A stretch of 38,838 nt of DNA from Candidatus Effluviviaceae Genus I sp. (GCA_016867725.1 VGIX01000016.1:1-38838); one strand, 5' to 3'. Numbered from the stretch's first letter, positions 7,455 through 16,072 are shown. Notes: generated by a model from the letters alone, not told the origin. Made by a program: numbers and translations.

Positions 7455-10334
7455 ATGATGAGGGCATTCGCACTCGCCGCAGCTGTGTTCGCTCTCGCCG
7501 CAGCGACGGCGGCGGCCGCCCCGGGCGGCAACAACGTCGTGATCAACGAGATCATGGCGAACCCCCCGGGCACCTACGACGGGGCTGAGTACATCGAGCT
7601 CTACAACCCGACCGCGTCCGCCATCAACATCTCCGGATGGGTCCTCACCGGCACCGAGTACGGCTCCACCGCCGGCGGTGGCGGCGTCTGCGGCGGCGAG
7701 GACCGCTGGCAGTTCCCGAGCGGCACGTGGATCCCGGCCGGCGGGTACATCATCGTCGCCAAGGACGGCGGCGACGGCGACGACGGCTTCTACGAGGTCT
7801 ACGGCTTCTACCCCGACTTCGAGATGTACGACAACCAGACGAACTTCGCCGAGTTCGACAACCCGAACGTCCCCAACATGGTCCAGCTGGACTTCGACTC
7901 CTACAGCGACGAGATCCAGCTCGTCGGCGGCAGGGGCTACGGCAGGATCTGCGGGGCGACGAGCAAGGCGGACGTCGTGTACCTCTACACCTCGGCCACG
8001 CTCACGACCCTCGTTGATCTGGTCGAGTACAAGGACGCGACGCTGTGCGCTTCGGATCCCTGCCCCGGCGACGACGGGTCCAACAACAACGCGTTCCCGA
8101 TCATCCCGTACCTCGGCTACGCGCTCGGCCGCAGCCCCGCCGGGGCGGACACGGACAACAGCAACGTGGACTTCGCGATGCAGGCCCCGACCCCCGGCGA
8201 GCAGAACGTCACCAACACGCCGCCGTGGATCAGGAGCGTGAGGTACTCGCCGATCCCGCCCAGCCAGACTCTCTCGACGGCGGTGAGCGCGATCATCACC
8301 GACGACGGCACGATCGACTCGGTGAGTGTGTACTACCGCGGCGAGGGCGGCTCGTGGGCGCGCGTGCCCGCGACGGCGGCGCCCGGCGACTCCCTCTACA
8401 CGGGTCAGGTCCCGCCGTTCCCGAACGGCACGATGGTCGAGTACTACGTCCGGGCCGTCGACAACTACGGCGCCGCGATGAACTTCCCGGCGGAGGGCGC
8501 GGCAGGGCCGTACCGCTACTCGATCGGGTACACCTCGATCTACACGGTGCAGTTCGTGCCCGACGGAGGCAACCAGTCGCAGCTCGTGGGTCGTCCGGTC
8601 AACGTCCGCGGCATCGTGACCGGGGCCAAGGGCACGTTCAGCTCGAGCTACTTCTTCATCCACGAGGGGACCGGCGCGTTCAAGGGCATCAAGATCTACG
8701 CGCCGTCCTACACGGGCGCCATCAACGAAGGTGACGACGTGACCGTCTGCGGCAACGTCCTGGAGTACTTCGACGAGACGGAGGTCTCGCTGCACTTCTC
8801 GGAGGCGCTCGTCGTGCACTCGACCGGCAACGCGAACTACGGCTACACGACCGTCACGACGGCGGCGGTCGCACCTACCAACGTCATCTCGGCGGAGAAG
8901 TACGAGGGGCAGCTCATCCGGATGCAGAACGCGACCGTGACGGCGCTCCCGGACGCGTACGGCCAGTGGAAGTTGCGCGATTCGTCGAACATTGAAGCGA
9001 TGGTGGACGACGCTGGCTACTACGAGTACGTGCCGGCGCTCGGCGACATCATCACGGAGCTTCGCGGCATCGTCTTCTACAACTACAGCGAGTACAAGAC
9101 GAACCCGCGCAAGAGCGGCGACGTCATCGGCCCGCCGAGCATCGGGACCGTCCGTTACTCGCCGGTCCCGCCGACCTCGTCCTCGGCTGTGACCGTCTCG
9201 GCCGACTGCAACGACGACGTGGGCATCACGGCGGCGACGCTCTACTACGCGACCAGCGAGGCCGGCCCGTACTCGAGCGTCTCCATGACGCCCGCGAGGG
9301 CGATGTACCAGGCCTCCATCGGCCCGTTCTCGAACGGAACGAGGATCTACTACTACGTCACCGCCACCGACGGCCAGATGACGGCTCGGAAGCCCACCGT
9401 CGGCAGCTACAGCTTCTACGTCGGCCTCTCGACGATCTACAACGTGCAGTACGTGGCCGGCGGCGGCGACGTCTCGCCCATGGACGGGCTTCCCATCAAC
9501 GTCGAGGGCGTCGTGACCGCACCGCCGGGCGTCTTCAGCAACTACATCTTCTTCATTCAGGACGGGTCCGGCGCGTTCAACGGCATCCTGGTGTACGACC
9601 GCACCGGCTCGCTCAGCTTCCAGCGCGGCGACCGGGTCGTCGTGTGCGGGAAGGTGCAGGAGAACTTCCGGGAGACCGAGATCGCGCTCCACTTCCCGGA
9701 GGCGGCGGTGGTGACGGCGAGCGGGGTCGCGCAGCCCGCCCCGGTGGACATCCAGTCGAACGAGCTCCAGACCGTCACGACGGGCGAGAAGTACGAGGGC
9801 GTCCTCGTGCACGTCAAGGGCGCGACGGTCCTGGATCCGGACATCGGCTACGGCGAGTGGATGATCTCGAACGGGACGGCGGCGGACACCTGCCGCGTGG
9901 ACGACTACGCGGACTACGACTATGTGCCGGTTCTGAACGACGACGTCTGCGTGCTCGGCATCGTGAAGTTCGCCTTCGGCAACTACAAGCTCGAGCCGCG
10001 CGGGAACTCGGACATCGCGGTGAACCCGGTCGGCGTGCCTGACGGGAGCCTGAGCGGGCGGTTCGGGCTTCTCCAGAACACGCCCAACCCGTTCAACCCG
10101 ACGACGACCATCCGGTTCATCCTGCCGGAGGCGAACGAGGTCAGGCTTGAGATCTACGACGCCGCGGGCCGCAAGGTGACGACGCTCGTGGACGGGCGAA
10201 TGCTGGCCGGCGAGCACCAGCTCGAGTGGAACGGCATGGCCGCGACCGGCGACCGCGTGGCGAGCGGCGTGTACTTCTACAAGCTCACGGCGGGCGAAGA
10301 GAACGTGAGCAGGAAGATGGTGCTCCTGAAGTAG
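7455..10334 (+). CDS. Large secreted protein: lamin-tail domain, two Ig/OB-like repeats, FlgD-Ig C-terminal tail
   Basis: 959 residues, starting at ATG 7455 with a perfect AAGGAGGT site (7441-7448); a second ATG follows at once. The signal peptide is ~1-22. Residues ~26-245 contain a lamin-tail domain (VVINEIMANPPG, then YIELYNPTASAINISGWVL). Residues 254-561 and 562-860 are two homologous repeats, each an Ig-like unit (VRYSPIPP / VRYSPVPP; VEYYVRAVD / IYYYVTATD) followed by OB-fold-like units (VNVRGIVTG / INVEGVVTA; FFIHEGTGAF / FFIQDGSGAF). Residues ~870-959 are a FlgD-Ig/Por-type tail (LLQNTPNPFNPTTTIRF, ending SRKMVLLK). Lamin-tail and OB domains are common in secreted nucleases and adhesins, but no nuclease motif is visible. 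I infer an exported, surface-attached or released binding protein. It is expressed from its own promoter and ends at a strong terminator. Confidence 0.85.
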   Translation: MMRAFALAAAVFALAAATAAAAPGGNNVVINEIMANPPGTYDGAEYIELYNPTASAINISGWVLTGTEYGSTAGGGGVCGGEDRWQFPSGTWIPAGGYIIVAKDGGDGDDGFYEVYGFYPDFEMYDNQTNFAEFDNPNVPNMVQLDFDSYSDEIQLVGGRGYGRICGATSKADVVYLYTSATLTTLVDLVEYKDATLCASDPCPGDDGSNNNAFPIIPYLGYALGRSPAGADTDNSNVDFAMQAPTPGEQNVTNTPPWIRSVRYSPIPPSQTLSTAVSAIITDDGTIDSVSVYYRGEGGSWARVPATAAPGDSLYTGQVPPFPNGTMVEYYVRAVDNYGAAMNFPAEGAAGPYRYSIGYTSIYTVQFVPDGGNQSQLVGRPVNVRGIVTGAKGTFSSSYFFIHEGTGAFKGIKIYAPSYTGAINEGDDVTVCGNVLEYFDETEVSLHFSEALVVHSTGNANYGYTTVTTAAVAPTNVISAEKYEGQLIRMQNATVTALPDAYGQWKLRDSSNIEAMVDDAGYYEYVPALGDIITELRGIVFYNYSEYKTNPRKSGDVIGPPSIGTVRYSPVPPTSSSAVTVSADCNDDVGITAATLYYATSEAGPYSSVSMTPARAMYQASIGPFSNGTRIYYYVTATDGQMTARKPTVGSYSFYVGLSTIYNVQYVAGGGDVSPMDGLPINVEGVVTAPPGVFSNYIFFIQDGSGAFNGILVYDRTGSLSFQRGDRVVVCGKVQENFRETEIALHFPEAAVVTASGVAQPAPVDIQSNELQTVTTGEKYEGVLVHVKGATVLDPDIGYGEWMISNGTAADTCRVDDYADYDYVPVLNDDVCVLGIVKFAFGNYKLEPRGNSDIAVNPVGVPDGSLSGRFGLLQNTPNPFNPTTTIRFILPEANEVRLEIYDAAGRKVTTLVDGRMLAGEHQLEWNGMAATGDRVASGVYFYKLTAGEENVSRKMVLLK
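8214..10034 (+). repeat. Tandem ~300-codon internal duplication
   Basis: Copy 1 (8214-9137, residues 254-561) and copy 2 (9138-10034, residues 562-860) of the secreted protein share ordered matches: VRYSP, YYVxAxD, TIY/SIY before NVQY/TVQF, GxVT, FFIxxGxGAF, GDxVxVCGxV, ETEVSLHF / ETEIALHF, EKYEG and GIVxF. The DNA has diverged, so this is an old domain duplication and not a recent copy. Confidence 0.8.
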
Positions 10335-10376
10335 CGTCGCGCTGACGCGGCCGGGACCACCCGGCGGTCGGTTCGA

Positions 10377-10437
10377 GGGGGCCAGGGTTGGAACGGTCTG
10401 TGCTTGTGCCGTTCCGTTCCCTGGCCCCCTTCGTTCT
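10377..10437 (+). terminator. Strong intrinsic terminator after the large secreted protein gene
   Basis: An 11-bp perfect stem (GGGGGCCAGGG 10377-10387 with CCCTGGCCCCC 10419-10429) continues inward as a second 7-bp stem (GGAACGG 10390-10396 with CCGTTCC 10409-10415) and is followed by a T-rich tract (TTCGTTCT, 10430-10437). It lies 43 bases after the stop codon and is the only hairpin in the window with a clear T tract. Confidence 0.85.
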
Positions 10438-10494
10438 CCCCTGTGAACTGCGTTGTCATCTGGTGCGCGGCATCCCCTGGACGGAGGCGTGAGG

Positions 10495-11109
10495 ATGAGG
10501 GCGGTGTTGACGGTGGTGGCGGTGTTCCTCGCGGGACTCGTGGTCCTCGGGCCGGCGGCGGCCGAGGGGGCGATCGTGCTCAACGAGGTGTTGGCCGACC
10601 CGGCGCGCGACTGGTCGCCGACGGACGGCGACGACACGTACGATTCGCTCGACGACGAGTGGGTGGAGATCTACAACACGGGGCCGGCGGCCGTGGACCT
10701 GACCGGGTGGCGGCTCACGGACGCAACGGGGGAGTGGCGTTTCGGGTTCGACGGGGTGCTCCAGCCGGGAGCGCACGTTGTCGTGTACGGCAACGAGTCC
10801 TACGACTGGGAAGACGCAAACGGGTTCCCGAAGTACGGCCTGTCCCTGAACAACGGCGGCGACACGGTGAAGCTCGTCGCGGCCGACCTCGTGACGGTCG
10901 TGGACCAGGTCACCTACACGACGAGCCAGACGCTGGATGACCGCGCGTACGGGCGGCTCCCCGACGGCGGAGCGGAGTGGCGCGTCTTCGACGGTCTCAA
11001 TCCGCTCAACCCGCCGGCGACCGGGCTCATGCCGTCGCCCGGGCAGCCGAACGGGGCGTCGCCGGTCGAGCCCACGACGTGGGGAGGGATCAAGGCGCTG
11101 TTCGAGTAG
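10495..11109 (+). CDS. Small secreted lamin-tail-domain protein
   Basis: 204 residues from ATG 10495, with GGAGG at 10483-10487; an upstream GTG (10489) lies too close to that site. The signal peptide is ~1-23. The whole mature chain is one lamin-tail domain: IVLNEVLADP, a variable acidic loop, WVEIYNTGPAAVDLTGWRL, then GDTVKLV and VDQVTY near the end. Unlike the larger protein upstream it has no OB repeats and no FlgD-Ig tail. The last residues (TTWGGIKALFE) resemble short C-terminal extensions and not a sorting tail. Lamin-tail domains bind DNA or proteins in various secreted enzymes; the function here is unknown. It follows the 10377 terminator, so it needs its own promoter, which I could not place with confidence. 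Confidence 0.8.
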   Translation: MRAVLTVVAVFLAGLVVLGPAAAEGAIVLNEVLADPARDWSPTDGDDTYDSLDDEWVEIYNTGPAAVDLTGWRLTDATGEWRFGFDGVLQPGAHVVVYGNESYDWEDANGFPKYGLSLNNGGDTVKLVAADLVTVVDQVTYTTSQTLDDRAYGRLPDGGAEWRVFDGLNPLNPPATGLMPSPGQPNGASPVEPTTWGGIKALFE

Positions 11110-11137
11110 CACGCACGGTCACTGTGACGCGACGACA

Positions 11138-11166
11138 CGGGGCCCCGGACAGGAGCCGGGGCCCCG
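11138..11166 (+). terminator. Perfect 11-bp hairpin, probable terminator without T-run
   Basis: CGGGGCCCCGG (11138-11148) and CCGGGGCCCCG (11156-11166) flank a 7-base loop, 29 bases after the stop of the small lamin-tail gene and 56 bases before the next promoter. The position fits transcript-end formation, although no T-run follows. Confidence 0.6.
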
Positions 11167-11221
11167 CGGCGCGTTGCGGGTCGTGGCGCCCCCTCGCGCC
11201 CCCGTGCCCAGGCCCTTTCCG

Positions 11222-11251
11222 TTGACACCCCTCACGAGCCGTCCCTATACT
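11222..11251 (+). promoter_or_regulatory. Sigma70-type promoter of the peptidoglycan-recycling operon
   Basis: A consensus -35 TTGACA (11222-11227) and -10 TATACT (11246-11251) with an 18-base spacer. The leader to the GTG start at 11287 would be short, about 28 bases. No other good promoter is apparent until 23372, which supports one long transcript. Confidence 0.75.
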
Positions 11252-11286
11252 CCAGAGGACTCTCACGCCCGCTCAAGGACGGCACC

Positions 11287-12240
11287 GTGAACGGCCCTCT
11301 GAGGATCGACCACTGGGACATCGTTTCCCGCTCCGTCGGCTTCGCGTGGAAGCACAAGGCCCTGTGGGTCCTCGGGTTCTTCGCGTCCGTGAGCGGCCAG
11401 AACGTCCTGAGCTGGGTCGAGCAGGGTCGCCCGTCGCTTCGGACGGACATCCTGCCGAACTTCGGCGCGCTGTCCGCGCTGGTCGCCGTCCTCGTGTTCG
11501 TCTGGATCGCCCTTCTGGTCGCGAACCTCATAGCCCGCGCCGGGCTCGTGGCGGCATCGTCGGCCGCGGACGCCGGGGAGCGACCGACGCTTGAGGGCGC
11601 CGGGGCTTCCGGCGTCCGCTCCTTCCTCGGCATGCTCGCGCTCCTCGCCCTCGGCGTGGCCGCGTTCCTCGTGGGCACGCTCGTCTGCGTCGTGCCGGTC
11701 GCGCTGCCGCTCGCCGGCGGTGTCCCGGGCGTCGTGATCGCCGTCGTCATCGGGGCGGTCCTCGTCCTGCCCTACCTCGCGTTCGTGTTCGCGCTCACCT
11801 TCACCGTCACGTTCGCCGAACGAGCGCTCGTGGTCGAGCGCGCGCCCATCCTCGCCGCGCTGGGCGTCGGGTGGCGCGTGACCAGACAGCACTTCTGGAC
11901 AGCTCTCGTCGCGTGGCTGGTCGCGACGCTGACGACGATCGTCTGGGGGCTCGGTCTCTTCGTGGCGGTTCTCGTGCTGGCCATCCCGCTCGTCATCCTG
12001 GGGAGCGCGCACGTCACGGTCGCGCTCGTGCTCGGGGTCGCCGTCGCGGTCGCGGTGGGGATCACGGCGGCGGGCGCGTTCGGGACCTATCGCTTCGCGT
12101 TCTGGACGCTCCTGTTCCGCCGACTGCGCGGGGCGCGCGCGGACGGCGCGGCCGCGGGGCCGCCGGACGATGCGGGCGGGTCCCAGGGCCGCGACCGGCC
12201 CGTCGAGCCACGGGAGGACCTCCTTGCCGGCTCCATCTAG
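11287..12240 (+). CDS. Polytopic inner-membrane protein of unknown function
   Basis: 317 residues with about six hydrophobic segments (roughly 25-40, 60-90, 112-140, 148-180, 200-232 and 238-275) and a polar, acidic-glycine C-terminal tail of ~35 residues. The start of the chain (WDIVSRSVGFAWKHKALWVLGFF) and the internal pattern resemble the DUF975/glycerophosphodiester-phosphodiesterase-membrane-domain type of integral proteins, which have no firm function. No catalytic or transport motif is visible. The start is GTG 11287, with AAGGAC at 11275-11280. It is the first gene after the promoter, and its 3' end overlaps the proposed murQ start by 17 bases. A role in the envelope or in transport of cell-wall fragments can only be guessed from position. 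Confidence 0.75.
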   Translation: MNGPLRIDHWDIVSRSVGFAWKHKALWVLGFFASVSGQNVLSWVEQGRPSLRTDILPNFGALSALVAVLVFVWIALLVANLIARAGLVAASSAADAGERPTLEGAGASGVRSFLGMLALLALGVAAFLVGTLVCVVPVALPLAGGVPGVVIAVVIGAVLVLPYLAFVFALTFTVTFAERALVVERAPILAALGVGWRVTRQHFWTALVAWLVATLTTIVWGLGLFVAVLVLAIPLVILGSAHVTVALVLGVAVAVAVGITAAGAFGTYRFAFWTLLFRRLRGARADGAAAGPPDDAGGSQGRDRPVEPREDLLAGSI

Positions 12241-13168
12241 CCGCTTCGAGCGCCCCCGCCGCGACATGTCGCGGATGGGCTCGCTTCTCACCGAACAGCG
12301 CAACCCGCGCTCCCGCGGCCTCGACCGCATGGACGCGCGGAGCATCGTGCGCCTCATCAACGCGGAGGACGCCACGGTGCCCGCGGCCGTCGCGGCGGAG
12401 GAGGACGCCCTCGTCGCGGCGGTCGAGCTCGTGGCGGCGGCCTTTCGCCGCGGCGGCCGGCTCCTCTACGTGGGCGCCGGCACGAGCGGGCGGCTGGGCG
12501 TGCTCGACGCCGCCGAGTGCCCGCCGACGTTCGGGACGGACCCGGAGACGGTGCAGGGCATCATCGCCGGCGGGTACGGCGCGCTCGTGCGGGCGAAGGA
12601 GGGCGCGGAGGACGACGCGGCCGCCGGCGCGGCCGACCTCCGCGAGCGCGCGCCCGGCCCCGCCGACGTCGTCGTGGGGATCGCGACGAGCGGCGTGACG
12701 CCGTACGTGCTCGCGGCCCTCGGCGAGGCCAGGCGCGCGGGGACCGCGACCGTCTTCATCTGCTGCAGCCCGACCGAGAAGGACGCCGCCGGCGCGGACG
12801 TCGTCATCGCACCGGCGGTCGGTCCCGAGGTCGTCACCGGCTCGACGCGCATGAAGGCCGGGACGGCGACCAAGCTCGTGCTGAACACCATCACGACGTC
12901 CGCCTGGGTGCTCCTCGGGAAGACCTACGAGAACCTCATGGTGGACCTCACGGCGACGTGCGACAAGCTCCGCGACCGCGCGTGCCGCATCCTCGCCGAG
13001 ACGACGGGCGCGGCCCACGACGAGGCCGCCGCGCTCATCGAGTCGGCGGGCGGGTCCGTCAAGGTGGCGCTCGTCATGAAGAAGACGGGGGCCGGCGCCG
13101 AGGAGGCGCGGCGCCTGCTCGATCGAAGCGGCGGGTCGGTGGCGAAGGCGCTCGAGGGGGGCGCATGA
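12224..13168 (+). CDS. murQ: N-acetylmuramic acid 6-phosphate etherase (MurQ)
   Basis: MurQ splits MurNAc-6-phosphate into GlcNAc-6-phosphate and D-lactate in the cytoplasm during peptidoglycan recycling. The sequence carries LLTEQRNPRS near the start, the sugar-phosphate SIS fold (YVGAGTSGRLGVLD), catalytic Glu98 in AECPPTFG and Glu129 in KEGAED with the same 31-residue spacing as E. coli Glu83/Glu114, then GIATSGVTPYV and VTGSTRMKAGTATK. The proposed start is TTG 12224, with GGGAGG at 12212-12217; ATG 12266 (the MSRMGSLL start) is the alternative and lacks a ribosome site. Length is ~314 residues from TTG and ~300 from ATG, both normal for MurQ. Its stop overlaps the anmK start (ATGA), so the two genes are translationally coupled. 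Confidence 0.93.
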   Translation: MPAPSSRFERPRRDMSRMGSLLTEQRNPRSRGLDRMDARSIVRLINAEDATVPAAVAAEEDALVAAVELVAAAFRRGGRLLYVGAGTSGRLGVLDAAECPPTFGTDPETVQGIIAGGYGALVRAKEGAEDDAAAGAADLRERAPGPADVVVGIATSGVTPYVLAALGEARRAGTATVFICCSPTEKDAAGADVVIAPAVGPEVVTGSTRMKAGTATKLVLNTITTSAWVLLGKTYENLMVDLTATCDKLRDRACRILAETTGAAHDEAAALIESAGGSVKVALVMKKTGAGAEEARRLLDRSGGSVAKALEGGA

Positions 13169-14385
13169 CGGCGACGGTGGGGCCTCCGGGGCGACTGGCG
13201 CGGACGCTCGCGGACATCGCGTCGCTCCCCGAGCGGCGCGTCGTCGGCCTCATGTCGGGAACATCGTGCGACGGCATCGACGCCGCGCTCGTCCGCGTGC
13301 GCGGGTCGGGCGCCGCGCTTGAGGCGTCGCTCGATGCGTTCGTCTGTCGGCCGTACGAGCCCCGGCTCAGAGCGCGTGCCCTCGCCGCGGGCGCCGCGTG
13401 CGCGCCCGAACTCGCGCGGCTCAGCTTCGATCTCGGCGAGGCCTTCGCCGACGCCGCGCTCGCCGTCATCGAGGCGACCGGGCTCGCGCCCACGGACGCG
13501 CACCTCGTCGGCTCGCACGGGCAGACGGTGTTTCACGAGCCGCCGGGCCGCGGCCGCCGCGGGGCGACGCTCCAGCTCGGCGAGGCCGACGTCATCGCGC
13601 AGCGGACCGGCCTTCCGACCGTCGCGGACTTCCGCACGGCGGACGTCGCCGCCGGCGGACACGGCGCGCCGCTCATCCCGCTCGTGGACTGGCTGCTGTT
13701 CCGCCCGCGCGAGGGCGCGCGGCTCATGCTCAACCTCGGTGGCATCGCGAACGTGACCTGGGTGACGCCCGAGCTCGAGGGCGTGCGCGCGTTCGACGTC
13801 GGGCCGGCGAACGCGCTGATCGACGAGATCGTGAGCGCGGCCACCGGCGGCCTGGAGCGCATGGACCGCGGGGGCGAGCGCGCGCTCCGAGGCAGCGCGG
13901 TCGAGCGCGCCGTCGAGGCGTTCCTCGCGCGACCCTACTTCGCGGAGGCCCCGCCGAAGTCCACCGGCAGGGAGACCTTCGGGCGCGCGGCGGCCGAGGA
14001 GCTTTCGCGGCTCGCGTTCGGCGGCCGCGGCATCGGGGAGCTCGGCGACGCCGAGACCGACGACCTCCTCGCGACGGCGGCGGCGGTGACGGCGCGCGCC
14101 GTGAAGGGGGCACTTGCGTTCCTTCCTTCCGGCCGGCCGGCGAGCGAGGTCGTTGTGAGCGGCGGCGGCGCGCGGAACGCGGCGGTCATGGGCGCGCTGG
14201 CCGCGCTCTTCGACCCGTGCCCGGTCGTCGGCCTCGACCGGCTCGGCATGGACCCCGACGCCAAGGAGGCCGTGGGGTTCGCCGTTCTCGCAAGCGAGTC
14301 CGTTCTGGGCGCCGCCGGGAACCTGCCGGCCGTGACCGGCGCCGCGCGGCCGGTCGTCCTCGGGAAGATCAGCGCGGGCCTCTAG
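13165..14385 (+). CDS. anmK: Anhydro-N-acetylmuramic acid kinase (AnmK)
   Basis: AnmK opens and phosphorylates 1,6-anhydro-MurNAc to MurNAc-6-phosphate, the substrate of MurQ encoded just upstream. Family landmarks in order: GLMSGTSCDGIDAALV (nucleotide-binding start), GSHGQTVFHEP, LGEADVIAQRTGLPTVADFR, GGHGAPLIPLVD, LNLGGIANVT, FDVGPANALID, KSTGRETFG, SGGGARNAAVM and MDPDAKEAVGFA. Length is 406 residues; E. coli AnmK has 369, and the excess is partly a ~30-residue N-terminal lead before the first motif. The ATG at 13165 overlaps the murQ stop and has a G-rich ribosome site (GAGGGGGG). The pairing implies that the cell makes anhydro-MurNAc with a lytic transglycosylase, which is not in this window. 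Confidence 0.95.
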   Translation: MTATVGPPGRLARTLADIASLPERRVVGLMSGTSCDGIDAALVRVRGSGAALEASLDAFVCRPYEPRLRARALAAGAACAPELARLSFDLGEAFADAALAVIEATGLAPTDAHLVGSHGQTVFHEPPGRGRRGATLQLGEADVIAQRTGLPTVADFRTADVAAGGHGAPLIPLVDWLLFRPREGARLMLNLGGIANVTWVTPELEGVRAFDVGPANALIDEIVSAATGGLERMDRGGERALRGSAVERAVEAFLARPYFAEAPPKSTGRETFGRAAAEELSRLAFGGRGIGELGDAETDDLLATAAAVTARAVKGALAFLPSGRPASEVVVSGGGARNAAVMGALAALFDPCPVVGLDRLGMDPDAKEAVGFAVLASESVLGAAGNLPAVTGAARPVVLGKISAGL

Positions 14386-14407
14386 GCCGCGCGAAGGAGA
14401 CTCGACG

Positions 14408-16054
14408 GTGAGGCGCACGATCGCCCGGCTGATCTTGAGCGGCATCTCGTGCCGGGAGGGCGACGACAGCGTCGCCCAGTACCACCGGCTGCGCGCCGAG
14501 ATCCAGGACGCGGGCGTCGGCGGCTTCATCGTCTTCGGCGGCAACGTGGACTCGACGCCGGAGCTCATCGGCGACCTCGTCGAGGTGTCGCCGCATCCGC
14601 TCATCGTCGCGTCCGACCTCGAGCGGGGACTCGGCCAGCAGCTCGAGGGCGGCACGGTGTTCCCGTCCCAGATGGCGCTCGGCGCGGCAGGCGTCGCGGA
14701 TCTTGCGTTCGCGCAGGGCTGGGTGACCGGCATCGAGGCCCGCGCCGTCGGCATGAACCTCGTCTTCGCGCCGGTCGCGGACGTTCTCACGGAGCCCGAG
14801 AACCCCATCATCGGCGCGAGGTCGTACGGCGGCGAGGCGCTCCCCGTGGCCGACATGTGCTCGGCGTTCGTCCAGGGGTGCCAGACGTGGGGTGTCGGGG
14901 CGACGCCCAAGCACTTCCCCGGGCACGGCGCCACGCTGCTCGACTCGCACGTCGAGCTCCCGACCGTCGCCGCCGACCGCGAGACCCTCGTGGCGCGCGA
15001 CCTCCTGCCCTTCCGCGCCGCGATCGAGGCCGGCGCGCGCGCCGTCATGACGGCGCACGTGGCGTACCCGTCGCTCGGGTGCGCGGGCTTCCCCGCGACG
15101 ATGTGCGGGGACGTCGTCCAGGGGTTGCTCCGACGGGAGATGGGGTTCGAGGGGCTCGTCGTGACGGACGCGCTCATCATGGGCGCGGTCGCGAAGGCGC
15201 TCGGCGCGGGAGAGGCGGCCGTGCGCGCGCTCGAGGCGGGGTGCGACGTTCTGCTCGTTCCCACGGACGTGAACGAGGCCGTCGAGGCGATCCACGCGGC
15301 GGTCCTCTCGGGGCGTCTGAGCGTGGAGCGCATCGAGCGCTCGCTCGCGCGGATCGACGCGTTCCAGGCGTGGGCCGACGCGTGCGAGGACCCGGAGGGC
15401 CCAGTGGACGGCCTCAGGGAGGACGTCTGCAGCCTGCTCGAGGAGCTCCGCCCCGGCGCCCCCTGCCCGCGGACGGAAGGCAGCGCGGGCCACGACGCCG
15501 TCGCCCTCGAGATCGCGCGCCGCGGCGTCACGCTCCTTCGGGACCACGGGCTCGTTCCCTGCGCCCCCTCGGCGTACGAACCTCCCCGCGCGGCGGCGTT
15601 CGCGCTCGCCGAGGACGCCTCGCGCGTGAACCTCCTGTGGCTGCGCTCCGAGCTCAACGCGCGCATCGGCGGACTCGCGGTGTCCGTGGCGGACGAGGCG
15701 ACCCCGGACGACGTCGTCGCCCGCATGGAAGACGCGGCCCGCCGGGCGGAGTGCATCCTCGTCGCCGTGTTCGACGACGTCGCCGCGTGGCGCGGCCGCG
15801 CGGGCCCGAGCGAGCGTCTCGTCTCCGTGCTCGAGCGGCTCGCGAAGGCGTGCGCGAGGGCCGTCGTCGTCGCCTTCACCGGCCCGGCGTTCCTCCCGCG
15901 CGTGCCGGAGTCGTGCGCGCTCGTCTGCTGCTACGACGGGTCCCCGGCGAGCCAGGCCGCCGCCGTCGAGGCGCTCTTCGGCGAGGCGCCGATGGAGGGG
16001 CGCCTGCCCGTCGCCGTGCCCCCCGCGTTCCCGGCCGGCCACCGCTTCCGATAG
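14408..16054 (+). CDS. nagZ: GH3 beta-N-acetylglucosaminidase (NagZ-like), two-domain form
   Basis: This enzyme releases GlcNAc from GlcNAc-(anhydro)MurNAc muropeptides. The GH3 N-terminal barrel (~1-330) shows K168-HFPGHG, the NagZ acid/base loop Asp179-Ser-His181 (DSHVELP) and the nucleophile Asp254 (VTDALIMGAV). Residues ~360-548 add a GH3 C-terminal alpha/beta domain (VALEIARRGVTLLRD, then a C-terminal GRLPVAVPP), absent from the short ~340-residue E. coli type and present in Bacillus-type NagZ. No signal peptide is visible, so a cytoplasmic location is inferred, matching AnmK and MurQ. The start is GTG 14408 with AAGGAG at 14394-14399, 22 bases after anmK. Confidence 0.9.
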   Translation: MRRTIARLILSGISCREGDDSVAQYHRLRAEIQDAGVGGFIVFGGNVDSTPELIGDLVEVSPHPLIVASDLERGLGQQLEGGTVFPSQMALGAAGVADLAFAQGWVTGIEARAVGMNLVFAPVADVLTEPENPIIGARSYGGEALPVADMCSAFVQGCQTWGVGATPKHFPGHGATLLDSHVELPTVAADRETLVARDLLPFRAAIEAGARAVMTAHVAYPSLGCAGFPATMCGDVVQGLLRREMGFEGLVVTDALIMGAVAKALGAGEAAVRALEAGCDVLLVPTDVNEAVEAIHAAVLSGRLSVERIERSLARIDAFQAWADACEDPEGPVDGLREDVCSLLEELRPGAPCPRTEGSAGHDAVALEIARRGVTLLRDHGLVPCAPSAYEPPRAAAFALAEDASRVNLLWLRSELNARIGGLAVSVADEATPDDVVARMEDAARRAECILVAVFDDVAAWRGRAGPSERLVSVLERLAKACARAVVVAFTGPAFLPRVPESCALVCCYDGSPASQAAAVEALFGEAPMEGRLPVAVPPAFPAGHRFR

Positions 16055-16072
16055 GTCCCGAGAGGAGTCCGA

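Noticed and set aside
7386-10637. Minus-strand open frame of ~1080 codons
   Set aside because: It is the complement of the lamin-tail/OB protein and also spans the 10377 terminator; no domain is recognisable in it.
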